A stretch of 64,000 nucleotides of DNA from Robiginitalea myxolifaciens (GTDB lineage Bacteria; Bacteroidota; Bacteroidia; Flavobacteriales; Flavobacteriaceae). The notes under the pieces are model-generated. The model saw only the letters and a program-made list of their open reading frames with translations. It was not told the origin of the DNA and did no database searches. Below are positions 35,231 to 44,025 of the stretch, piece by piece (position 1 is the first letter of the stretch; every line of letters starts with the position of its first letter). The position numbers and the translations under genes are program-made. Where the stretch lies: assembly GCF_900115205.1 (NCBI RefSeq), contig NZ_FOYQ01000001.1:1577240-1641239 (forward strand), given 5' to 3'.

Positions 35231-38200
35231 GTGCAATCCAAAGTACAAAATTTTCACCGGGTAGGGTTAAGGCGTTTCAGGGCAGTTGCGCTGACCCTCT
35301 TTATGACGGCCATGCTGGTTTCCTGCGCCACCTATAGCCCCAAATATGCCGAAGGAGAAGGGCTGCCGCTTCCTGAGACATCGACTACCGGGGCAACTAC
35401 AACCCCGGCCTATCGGATGTTTCTCATTGGCGATGCCGGACTTTCCCCTGCCGATGGACCCAATCCTGTTCTCAGGCGATTTAAAGATCGTCTCGGGAAG
35501 AATGAGGCCCCGGCACTGGCTGTATTTTTAGGAGATAACATATATCCCTCCGGCCTCCCCGATCCCAAGGACGATCCTCAGCACTATGCCGAAGCAAAGT
35601 ATCACCTGGATGCCCAGCTGGGAACGGTATCCGACTTCAATGGAAGAACAGTTTTTATCCCCGGGAATCACGATTGGTATAGCGAGGGGGTCAAGGGCCT
35701 GAAGCGTCAGGAGAAATACGTAGAAGATGTCCTGGATGAGAAGGATGTTTTCCTCCCTGAAAATGGATGCCCTATTGAAGTCGAAGAATTGTCGGATTCC
35801 GTTGTGCTGATAGTCGTCGACTCCGAATGGTACATTACCAATTGGGACCGTAAGCCAACCATAAATGACGATTGTGAAATCAAGAGCCGCCAGGTGTTTC
35901 TGGCCGAGTTGGAAAGCGAAATCAAAAAATACTCCGAGCGCACGATCCTGCTTGCACTCCACCATCCCATGTATAGTTATGGGGAGCACGGGGGGTATTT
36001 TAGCTTCCAACAGCAACTCTATCCCAAAAAGAAAGTTGGGCCGCTACCCGTATTGGGGAGTCTGATCAATCTGGTACGTACTACGGGCGGCGTTTCGCCG
36101 GAAGATCTCTACCACAAGCGCTATACCGACTTGAGACGGCGTGTTCGGACGCTGGCCCAATTCGGAGAACGCGTAATCCTGGCCTCAGGCCACGAGCACA
36201 CCCTGCAATTTATCCGGGAAGACGGCCTGCAGCAAATTGTAAGTGGGGCCGGGGCAAAGAAAGGATCTACCAACTTATCGGGAGGCAGTTTGTTTTCCAC
36301 AGGGCAGCGGGGTTATGCGGTAGTAGATCTCATGGAGGATGGACAAACCGATGTACGGTACTATACAGTTGCGGACAGCGGGGAGGAGACCCTTGCCTAT
36401 AGGACTGAGCTTTTTGGTCCTTACCAGCCTCCGTTAGTGCAGGGTGATATCAGTAATTATTTACCGGACAGTCCACAGTTCCAGGCCAATGCCCGGCCCA
36501 CCGGGACTGTTAGTACGGCTGAAGCTTCAAAGTCCGGATCGCCAAAGGTAAAGGCGTCGATTTATACCCAGGAGGAAATAGAGAAGAGCGGGTTTTACCG
36601 CAAGCTCTGGGGGGAGCGATACCGGGAGTATTACGGCAGGCAGGTCGAAGTACCTGTTGTGGCCATCGACACCCTATACGGCGGACTGGTGCCGGTTCGC
36701 AAGGGGGGTGGACAGCAATCCAAATCCCTGCGCCTTGAACACGCCAGTGGCAAACAATACGTGATGCGCGCCATGCGGAAACAGGCCCAGCAGAACCTGC
36801 AGGCAATGGTGTTCCAGAATCAGTTTGTGATGGGCCAACTCGATAATACGGTCACTGAAAACCTGCTGGAGGATATATATACCGGGGCGCATCCCTATGC
36901 CCCGTACGCCTTGGATCTGCTCATGGATTCCCTGGATATCTACCACACCAATCCCCGTTTGTTCTACGTGCCGCGACAACCCGCATTGGGGCGCTACAAC
37001 GATGATTTTGGCGACGAGCTCTATATGATCGAGGAACATCCTTCGGAAGGGCACGAGGAGTTGGCGAGTTTCGGGTTCGCCAAGGACATCGAAAGTACCC
37101 GGGACATGTTGGAAAAACTTCGGGAAGACGAGAAATACCGCATCGACAAAGAAAGTTATATCCGGGCCCGCCTCTTCGATATGTTGGTGGGGGATTGGGA
37201 CCGGCACCAGGATCAGTGGCGCTGGGCGGAGTTTAAATATTCGGACAGTGTGGTTTATAAGCCCATTCCCCGCGACCGGGATCAGGTATTTTCCATACTC
37301 GGCGATGGGTGGATCGGGGGCGTTTTGACTCGATTGGTTCCAGCTGTTCAAAAAATGGAGGGCTTCCATGAGGAAATTCGAAATCTGCGCAGTTTCAATA
37401 CCAATCCCTTCCCCCTGGATCGCATCTTACTGAGCAATTCGGAACGGGAGCAATGGCTTGCCCAGGCCCGGCGTATCAGGAGTACCCTGAATTCGGAACT
37501 CATCAGGAAGTCCCTTTCGGCCATGCCCGTTGAGGTCCAGGATGAGCGCCTGGAGGAAATCCAGCGAATCCTGCTCCTTCGCCTGGAACAATTGGAGGCC
37601 TTCGCTGCCGAATATCACGAAATTCTTCAGCGGGAGCCCTTGCTGTTCGGCACCGATAAGGACGACTATTTCCGCGTTACCGGAACCCCTGAAAAGGGCG
37701 TACGGGTGCAAGCCTATCGGATTATCGACGGCAAGCCGGAGAAACAGTTTGTAGATCGGGTATTCTATCCGGAGCAAACCCGCGAAATACAGATCTACGG
37801 CCTGGACGACAAAGACGAATTCGAAATCGATGTGCCGGCGGGCAATCGCATCCGGGTACGGATAATCGGGGGTCTGGGTCGTGAAAAGTATAGCGGTGGC
37901 AAAGGGGGTCGGACAACGATCTTTGATTTCAAAAGCAAAAAATCAGATTTCGGAGAAGGGCTCAGGGCCCGGAAGGTGCTTACGGATAACTACCAGATCA
38001 ATACCTTCCAGCCGTTACAGCCTTCCGGAGATACGAACCTTTGGATTCCATCACTCGGATTCAACCCCGACGATGGCTTTAGCCTGGGTGCGAGCTATTC
38101 GTTTATGCGTATGGGCTTTCGCAGGAATCCGTTTACGGCAAAACATTCCGTCAGCGCTGGTTTTTTCCTGGCTACCAGTGGCTATGACCTCAGGTATACC

Positions 38201-39067
38201 GGAGAATTTGCCGGATTATTTGGCCGGTGGAACCTGGAGCTGGAGACGCGGTATACCAGTCCTAATTTTACCCGGAACTTCTTTGGTTTCGGAAATGAAA
38301 CCGAGAATCCGGACGATGAACTCGGCCTGGATTACAACCGGGTGCGCACACGTATTTTTCGATTTACCCCAGCCCTGAGATGGCGGGGACCTTTAGGAGG
38401 AAGCCTGAGATTGGGGGCAGGATATGAGCGGGTTACCGTCGAAGAAACCACGGATCGTTTTGTAAACACCTTTTATCAGGATAACGGGGAAGAATCCGGT
38501 TTGGGCTTCCTCAATATTTTTGGAGCGTATTCCTATGAAAACCGCAACAATCCGGCATTTCCGACTATAGGATTGGGCGTAGGGCTGGAGGCGGGTTACA
38601 CCCAGCGCCTGGAAGATAGCGGCAACTTTGGGTTTGTCATTCCGGAGTTGAGTCTGGACCATAAACTGAATCGCTCGGAATCGTTGGTGTTGGCTACACG
38701 TTGGAAGGCCCATTTCAATATTGGGAACGGGTATGAGTTTTATCAGGGCGCTCAGATCGGGGCAAACGATGGCCCCAGGAGCTATCGCTTTCAGCGCTTT
38801 ACCGGGAAAACTGCCTATTACCAGCTAACGGATCTGCGTTGGCAATTCTCCCGCACGCGCACCGGTGTCCTCCCCGTGAATCCCGGTATCTTCGCAGGCT
38901 TCGATTATGGTCGGGTCTGGCAACCCGGCGATGCTTCTTCCCGCTGGCACAATTCCTACGGGGGAGGCTTCTTCATCAACAGCCTGGATGTGCTCAATCT
39001 GAATGCTGCGCTCTTTCACGGAGCCGATGGTTTCCGCTTTACCTTCGGGTTTGGATTTATTTTTTAA
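35231..39067 (+). CDS. lipoprotein metallophosphoesterase fused to an outer-membrane beta-barrel
   Basis: The 1278-aa protein starts at GTG 35231 with a lipoprotein signal (RRFRAVALTLF, then LVSC). A calcineurin-like domain follows (about 45-330): LIGDAGLSP, FLGDNIYPSG, PGNHDW, ALHHPMYS, SGHEH. A middle domain (about 450-830) includes DMLVGDWDRHQDQWRWAE and RDRDQVF, resembling kinase-like folds. The C-terminal third (about 930-1278) is a surface-antigen-type barrel ending in GFGFIF. It probably acts at the outer membrane. A TTG at 35177 is possible but would lie deep in the divergent gene. Confidence 0.8.
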   Translation: MQSKVQNFHRVGLRRFRAVALTLFMTAMLVSCATYSPKYAEGEGLPLPETSTTGATTTPAYRMFLIGDAGLSPADGPNPVLRRFKDRLGKNEAPALAVFLGDNIYPSGLPDPKDDPQHYAEAKYHLDAQLGTVSDFNGRTVFIPGNHDWYSEGVKGLKRQEKYVEDVLDEKDVFLPENGCPIEVEELSDSVVLIVVDSEWYITNWDRKPTINDDCEIKSRQVFLAELESEIKKYSERTILLALHHPMYSYGEHGGYFSFQQQLYPKKKVGPLPVLGSLINLVRTTGGVSPEDLYHKRYTDLRRRVRTLAQFGERVILASGHEHTLQFIREDGLQQIVSGAGAKKGSTNLSGGSLFSTGQRGYAVVDLMEDGQTDVRYYTVADSGEETLAYRTELFGPYQPPLVQGDISNYLPDSPQFQANARPTGTVSTAEASKSGSPKVKASIYTQEEIEKSGFYRKLWGERYREYYGRQVEVPVVAIDTLYGGLVPVRKGGGQQSKSLRLEHASGKQYVMRAMRKQAQQNLQAMVFQNQFVMGQLDNTVTENLLEDIYTGAHPYAPYALDLLMDSLDIYHTNPRLFYVPRQPALGRYNDDFGDELYMIEEHPSEGHEELASFGFAKDIESTRDMLEKLREDEKYRIDKESYIRARLFDMLVGDWDRHQDQWRWAEFKYSDSVVYKPIPRDRDQVFSILGDGWIGGVLTRLVPAVQKMEGFHEEIRNLRSFNTNPFPLDRILLSNSEREQWLAQARRIRSTLNSELIRKSLSAMPVEVQDERLEEIQRILLLRLEQLEAFAAEYHEILQREPLLFGTDKDDYFRVTGTPEKGVRVQAYRIIDGKPEKQFVDRVFYPEQTREIQIYGLDDKDEFEIDVPAGNRIRVRIIGGLGREKYSGGKGGRTTIFDFKSKKSDFGEGLRARKVLTDNYQINTFQPLQPSGDTNLWIPSLGFNPDDGFSLGASYSFMRMGFRRNPFTAKHSVSAGFFLATSGYDLRYTGEFAGLFGRWNLELETRYTSPNFTRNFFGFGNETENPDDELGLDYNRVRTRIFRFTPALRWRGPLGGSLRLGAGYERVTVEETTDRFVNTFYQDNGEESGLGFLNIFGAYSYENRNNPAFPTIGLGVGLEAGYTQRLEDSGNFGFVIPELSLDHKLNRSESLVLATRWKAHFNIGNGYEFYQGAQIGANDGPRSYRFQRFTGKTAYYQLTDLRWQFSRTRTGVLPVNPGIFAGFDYGRVWQPGDASSRWHNSYGGGFFINSLDVLNLNAALFHGADGFRFTFGFGFIF

Positions 39068-39953
39068 AGGCGGGGTAAGGCAGTTCAAACCGATACAGAT
39101 TACCACCCCGGCCATGCGACCGCTCATCGGCCAGATAGAGCAGGGTATTCGTCACAAAACTTATCGATTCGAGCTGAGACCGTGTTTCCAGGTCAATTAC
39201 CCGGGGGGTCTGAGAGAAGCTTCTCTTTCCGAAATCCTCGTAAACGAAGAGTTTGCCGTAGGAAAGCAAAACAAGGCGCTCTCCTGAAGGAGACAAAGTG
39301 GCCCCGGTGATTTGGCAGGTTTCGAAATCCCTGCAGAGCTGTAATTGCGTGATGTGGGACGCTTCATAGGTTCCGGTGCTATCTGGAATACGCCAGACAT
39401 CGGCGGTTCCATCGAACGGATCGGAGCGGTTTTTACCTATGATGTAGAGCATGCCCTGGTAATGGAAAAGGGCCTCCGCATCGAAGCGCATGCTGTCGGA
39501 AGTTGGTGGAAATTCTTCCTGCTCTGGATAGTTAAAATCCAGTCTCTCTGCATCGATTTTATCGCCGGGTTCTATCCTGGGATCCGGGACTTTATAAATC
39601 CTGAGGTTTTTCCGCGAATTGCCATTATTCCCAAAATCACCTATATAGACATTTCCCAGGCTGTCGGCCGCCAGTGCTTCCCAGTCCTTATTTCCTCCTC
39701 CCTTTACTTTAAAGCTGCGAAGTAGCTGACCACTGGTATCTACTTCGAACAGCCGGTCGGGATTGGAGCTGTCTTCGATAACCCATACAGCTGCCTCCCC
39801 GGCAGCCCACATTCCCGATACTTCATTGAGGGATTTGGGAAAATCTGCCACTACTTCCAGTTTACCGTGTTGTGCACAGCCCATGGAGGTGCCCAGCAAA
39901 CACAGGGTTAGCATTTTGAAGGAAAACAGCGTGCACCGAAGCCGGGATCTCAT
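39057..39953 (-). CDS. beta-propeller lipoprotein
   Basis: The 298-aa protein has a lipoprotein signal (TSMGC, cysteine 26) and blade-like repeats such as LNEVSGMWAAGEAAVWVIED, DWEALAADSLGNVYIGDFGNN and FDAEALFHYQGMLYIIGKN, consistent with an SdiA-regulated-like or strictosidine-synthase-like propeller. No catalytic residue is recognisable, so the role is open. The last 11 bp overlap the end of the convergent phosphoesterase gene. Confidence 0.68.
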   Translation of the reverse strand: MRSRLRCTLFSFKMLTLCLLGTSMGCAQHGKLEVVADFPKSLNEVSGMWAAGEAAVWVIEDSSNPDRLFEVDTSGQLLRSFKVKGGGNKDWEALAADSLGNVYIGDFGNNGNSRKNLRIYKVPDPRIEPGDKIDAERLDFNYPEQEEFPPTSDSMRFDAEALFHYQGMLYIIGKNRSDPFDGTADVWRIPDSTGTYEASHITQLQLCRDFETCQITGATLSPSGERLVLLSYGKLFVYEDFGKRSFSQTPRVIDLETRSQLESISFVTNTLLYLADERSHGRGGNLYRFELPYPAFKK

Positions 39954-40053
39954 ACCCTAAAGATACGCCGGAACCAGGACCTGAAGGCTTTTTCCCGGCT
40001 AATTCAATGGAAACTAATATATTTAATGGCTAAACCATCCAAAACAAACTGAA

Positions 40054-41706
40054 ATGATTGGCATTCTTTCCTTCGTGGGATTTACCCTTCTGGTAGCGGT
40101 AATTTCTTATCTGGCCACACGTAAAACAAATGAGGCAACCTCCGATGGCTATTTCCTGGGAGGAAGAAGCCTGACAGCAGGCGTCATTGCCGGCTCACTA
40201 CTGCTCACCAATTTATCCACTGAGCAAATTGTGGGGCTCAACGGAAGTGCCTATCGCGACGGGCTTTCCGTGATGGCCTGGGAAACCCTCGCTGCGATTA
40301 CCATGGTGGTCACCGCGATGTTCCTCCTGCCCCGCTATCTGAAAGGCGGACTTACCACTGTGCCTCAATTCCTGGCCAAACGATTCGATGTCACTACGAA
40401 AACGATTACCTCAGCCCTGTTTCTCACAGGTTACGTGGTGGTTCTGCTTCCTGTTATCCTGTATTCCGGGTCAGTTGCCATAAGTGGAATGTTTGACGTA
40501 CCCACTTTGTTAGGGGTTTCGGAGTCTGCGGCCATTGTGATATGTATCTGGGGAATCGGAATAATCGGATCGATTTATGCGGTCTTCGGGGGCTTAAAAG
40601 CGGTAGCCGTATCCGATAGTGTCAATGCGGTGGGCTTACTGATCGGCGGGGTAATGATACCCGTATTTGGCTTGATGGCTATAGGGGATGGCAGCGTTAT
40701 GGGCGGTCTGGATACGCTTATGGCTGCCGATCCGAAGCGTTTTGATTCAACGGGGGAATCCTGGCAGGAAGTACCCTTCTCAACAATTTTTACCGGAATG
40801 ATGTTGGTGCAGCTCTTTTACTGGGGGACCAACCAGCAGATCATCCAGCGGGCCCTGGCTGCTAAGAACCTTGCCGAAGGCCAGAAAGGTTTGTTGCTGG
40901 CATCCTTTGTCAAGATTCTGGGTCCGATTATCCTGGTTCTACCCGGGATGATTGCTTATCATTATTTTGACGGAGGCCTGGCCTCGAGTAATATGGCCTA
41001 TCCCGAATTGGTTCGCGCCGTGTTGCCGACCGCCCTGGTCGGATTCTTTGCCGCAGTGCTTTTCGGGGCTATCCTGAGCTCCTTCAACAGTGTCCTGAAC
41101 TCTTCCGTGACCCTTTTTGGAATCGATATTTACAAGCAGCATATCAATAAGGAAGCTTCCGAGGCTACTGTAGTGAAATACGGGAAGATATTTGGTGTGG
41201 TTCTGGCCCTGGCGGCCATGTTCGTGGCCCCGGTAATTGAAAAAGCGGGAAGTATATTCGAATACCTGCAACAAGCCAATGGGATATACAGCATTCCTAT
41301 CCTGACGATTATTGTAGTAGGGTATTTAACCAAAAGGGTGCCTGCTATTGCAGCCAAAGTGGCCATCGTCCTGGGCTCAGGACTCTACATCATAAGCCAG
41401 TTTATCATCGGTCCCTCCCGAGTCGAAAGTGCCCTTGCGGCGGCGGAAGCTGCCGGGATCACTGGAGAAACTGCGCTGCGCCAGGTACAGGCGGACGCCT
41501 ATCCGCATTACCTGCACGTCATGGCAATACTCTTCCTGCTCAATGTGGGAATAATGCTCCTGATTGGTAAACTAAGGCCGAATGCACAACCTTATGAACT
41601 GGAGTATACCCGACAGGTGGAAATTACGCCTTACCGATATATTAAGCCGGTCGGGATCGCCGTAATCGTTATTGTGATTGGGATTTATATTGCGTTTGCA
41701 AAATAA
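40054..41706 (+). CDS. sodium:solute symporter (SSS family)
   Basis: The 550-aa protein has about fourteen membrane helices and family features: GGRSLTAGVIAGSLLLTNLSTEQIVGLNG (from about 36; unwound first helix that binds substrate and sodium), VFGGLKAVAVSDSVNAVG (about 178-195) and YWGTNQQIIQRALAAK. Length and TEQIVG sequence are closest to the sugar-transporting vSGLT/SGLT group, so a sugar or inositol is likely. It is flanked by convergent or divergent genes and appears to be a single unit. Confidence 0.88.
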   Translation: MIGILSFVGFTLLVAVISYLATRKTNEATSDGYFLGGRSLTAGVIAGSLLLTNLSTEQIVGLNGSAYRDGLSVMAWETLAAITMVVTAMFLLPRYLKGGLTTVPQFLAKRFDVTTKTITSALFLTGYVVVLLPVILYSGSVAISGMFDVPTLLGVSESAAIVICIWGIGIIGSIYAVFGGLKAVAVSDSVNAVGLLIGGVMIPVFGLMAIGDGSVMGGLDTLMAADPKRFDSTGESWQEVPFSTIFTGMMLVQLFYWGTNQQIIQRALAAKNLAEGQKGLLLASFVKILGPIILVLPGMIAYHYFDGGLASSNMAYPELVRAVLPTALVGFFAAVLFGAILSSFNSVLNSSVTLFGIDIYKQHINKEASEATVVKYGKIFGVVLALAAMFVAPVIEKAGSIFEYLQQANGIYSIPILTIIVVGYLTKRVPAIAAKVAIVLGSGLYIISQFIIGPSRVESALAAAEAAGITGETALRQVQADAYPHYLHVMAILFLLNVGIMLLIGKLRPNAQPYELEYTRQVEITPYRYIKPVGIAVIVIVIGIYIAFAK

Positions 41707-41714
41707 TACACGGC

Positions 41715-42629
41715 TTACTCGGTCGCTCCCTGCTCCTCTTCTTTGATCGGAAGGAAAATTTCAGCCTTCCATCGGGTGGCATCGCCTCCGAGGGTTGGGT
41801 TGTTGTAGAAAATTTCTACCGGGGTTTCTTCCACCTCAAAGCCTTGCTCTTCGGCATAAGTCAATAAAGCATACCAAGCCCGGTCTGAGGTGATATAATT
41901 GCCGTTGTAGGTAGCTTTCAAAGCCCGGTCCGGAAAAATCCTCTTGTATTGAATCAGCGGGTGTTCGGGTAAGTTGTCCGAACGCACGATTGGAAAGGCA
42001 AATTTGAATTTCAGGCTATCTGTTTGCCGATCCCAATTATCCACGATCACCATAGGCGGGCCGTTCAGTTGCACTTTATTGCTGAGCATTATGTTGCTCA
42101 TAAACTGATAATGGTCCATCATGCCCCCGGCCTTCCCGTGCTGATCACTTTCCAGTTCAACGTAGGCGTAGAAAGTACTGGGCAATTCACCGATTCCCTC
42201 GATATTCACTTTAAACTGATCTACGTGTTCATTGAGTCCGTCCAGATAGTCCGTAAGCATGCGTCGGCTGATCTTTCCAACCGTACTTCCGCCCGTAAGG
42301 ACATCCCAGCGGTTGGCCAGGCTGTGTTCGACATCCCGAATCCCAACACGGACCTGGGTAGTACTGTCGGTAAGCGGCTCCAGGTGCCAGGAGTACTGGT
42401 GAATGGAATCCCCGGCCTGCACCTCCTGTTCAAAGTCCAAAATACTGCCCTTTTCTACCTCAGAGTCCAGCGTACCCGCCGTCTGATGCCAGATTTTCAC
42501 GCTTTGGTTAACAGTGCCCGGAAATGAAGGGGCCTCAAAACGCACGATATAATCATAGGGATAGACAAAGAAATATCCGATTCCTGCTACTAGAACCAAA
42601 ACGACGGTTCCGATAAGAAACTTCTTCAT
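41715..42629 (-). CDS. membrane-anchored SRPBCC and GyrI-like two-domain protein
   Basis: The 304-aa protein has one N-terminal helix (3-25) acting as signal or anchor, a polyketide-cyclase/SRPBCC-like domain (about 30-150: VRFEAPSFPGTVNQSVKIW; TTQVRVGIRDVEHSLANR) and a GyrI-like effector-binding domain (about 155-300: ITSDRAWYALLTYAEEQG). Both folds bind small hydrophobic molecules. It lies 24 bp after the haloperoxidase gene and is probably the last gene of that operon, where it could bind a substrate or product. That role is inference. Confidence 0.72.
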   Translation of the reverse strand: MKKFLIGTVVLVLVAGIGYFFVYPYDYIVRFEAPSFPGTVNQSVKIWHQTAGTLDSEVEKGSILDFEQEVQAGDSIHQYSWHLEPLTDSTTQVRVGIRDVEHSLANRWDVLTGGSTVGKISRRMLTDYLDGLNEHVDQFKVNIEGIGELPSTFYAYVELESDQHGKAGGMMDHYQFMSNIMLSNKVQLNGPPMVIVDNWDRQTDSLKFKFAFPIVRSDNLPEHPLIQYKRIFPDRALKATYNGNYITSDRAWYALLTYAEEQGFEVEETPVEIFYNNPTLGGDATRWKAEIFLPIKEEEQGATE

Positions 42630-42653
42630 GTATTTCGGCTTTTATTTGACCTG

Positions 42654-44021
42654 TTAGTTTGTGTTTTCCGAATTATTTTGAGCCAGGGAGGATTGCTCCT
42701 CCATTTGCAGATTACCTACTACGAAACGTCCCAGATTACGACCCTGGGTAATTCCCACTTCCACGGCTGCGCGATAATGAATGCCTCCATACATGCGGCT
42801 GATAGCAGCTTCCTCAGCGGCGGCGCGGAAGGAAGTAAAGGAACGCACCGGCAACCCGTAGGCAAGTTCGGTATCGTCGTCAAAGGCAAAGTCATCCCCG
42901 AAAAGACTGGTCAGGGCCTCGGCTGCTGCGTTTGAAACTACGCTGTGTCCGCTGGTGTATTCCGGGAATGGGGGCGTTTGCAATACCGGCTTCCAGTTTT
43001 CGTCTATATGTTCATTGATGAGTGTCTCCGGACGGATCAGGTTGGAGCGATATTTCTCGTCCCAGCAACTGATGAATCCATCCATAATGGCAATGGATGT
43101 TTTGGTGTAGGCCTGGACAGTTTGGTCAAAATCCCGATCTGTTTTCCGGCAGGCGATTTTGGTAATTCCGATCCAGTGTGCCCCGGGACTGATTTTTTTG
43201 GTTGCGAACATTAAGTGGCCACGCGTTACCGAAACATAGGGGTTGCAATCCCAGAATTGTGCAATGGCTACCTCTTCAGATTCGTCTCCTTTCGCCGTAA
43301 TTTCATTGGAAATATCATATACTTCCCGGACCTCTTTGTAGAAGGCCGATTCCGGATCCATAGAGAACGGAGGGGGCGGGGTTGGCTTAAACTGATTGGC
43401 CGAATCGATCACAAACGGGCGGATCTCCTTCCAATGGGGTTCGATACCCTCCATGTAGGCCGGAGGGGTTGGTTGCCAGCGCGAAGGATCCGACGTATCC
43501 ACGGTAAATTTGGACATGGTACGGGTTTGCTTGTAGTTGTCCTTATCCATCCAGGCAGCGATAAACTCAGCGACTTCCAGGCCATAGTCTCGTGAAGCCT
43601 CAAAGGTTTGCGCATCTTTTTCTCCCCAGTCCAGATAAAGACTATCCCGCATTGTGGTGAGGCGGTCTTCTGAGAAGATTAAACGCCTTCCCAGGTCCAT
43701 ATGGGCTACCAGGGCTGCGACACGGAAATTGACCGGAGCCTCTGCTTTTGGGGAAGGGATTGCCCCGAGATCCGTAAGCTGACCTGCCAGGGACTTGAGT
43801 TCAGAGTTTTCCTGTGCCATGATTTCATAGGCCGCAATGTTCGGGTAGGCATATACCCGGCTGGCTACCGGTGGGCTGAAGATATCGTGAACCATGATAT
43901 CGGTTAACCGGTCTACTGAGGCGTGAAAGTGCTCCGGGCTAATGTCAATGGGCTCGGGTTCCTTACCGCAGGAAACCAGGAGCACGACGAGTACGATTGT
44001 GATTAATTTGCTGATTTTCAT
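42654..44021 (-). CDS. vanadium-dependent haloperoxidase-like lipoprotein (PAP2 superfamily)
   Basis: The 455-aa protein has a lipoprotein signal (LLVSCG, cysteine 18) and a PAP2-type active site: Lys323 and Arg330 in EKYRSNLIRP, Ser357-Gly358-His359 in YTSGHSVVS, Arg409 and His415 in SRMYGGIHY. The spacings (7 and 6) equal those of the vanadate-binding site of fungal chloroperoxidase. Such enzymes oxidise halides with hydrogen peroxide and halogenate organics; some relatives are phosphatases. It follows three FG-GAP lipoprotein genes by 4 bp and would be anchored in the outer membrane or periplasm. Confidence 0.88.
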   Translation of the reverse strand: MKISKLITIVLVVLLVSCGKEPEPIDISPEHFHASVDRLTDIMVHDIFSPPVASRVYAYPNIAAYEIMAQENSELKSLAGQLTDLGAIPSPKAEAPVNFRVAALVAHMDLGRRLIFSEDRLTTMRDSLYLDWGEKDAQTFEASRDYGLEVAEFIAAWMDKDNYKQTRTMSKFTVDTSDPSRWQPTPPAYMEGIEPHWKEIRPFVIDSANQFKPTPPPPFSMDPESAFYKEVREVYDISNEITAKGDESEEVAIAQFWDCNPYVSVTRGHLMFATKKISPGAHWIGITKIACRKTDRDFDQTVQAYTKTSIAIMDGFISCWDEKYRSNLIRPETLINEHIDENWKPVLQTPPFPEYTSGHSVVSNAAAEALTSLFGDDFAFDDDTELAYGLPVRSFTSFRAAAEEAAISRMYGGIHYRAAVEVGITQGRNLGRFVVGNLQMEEQSSLAQNNSENTN

Positions 44022-44025
44022 CGCT

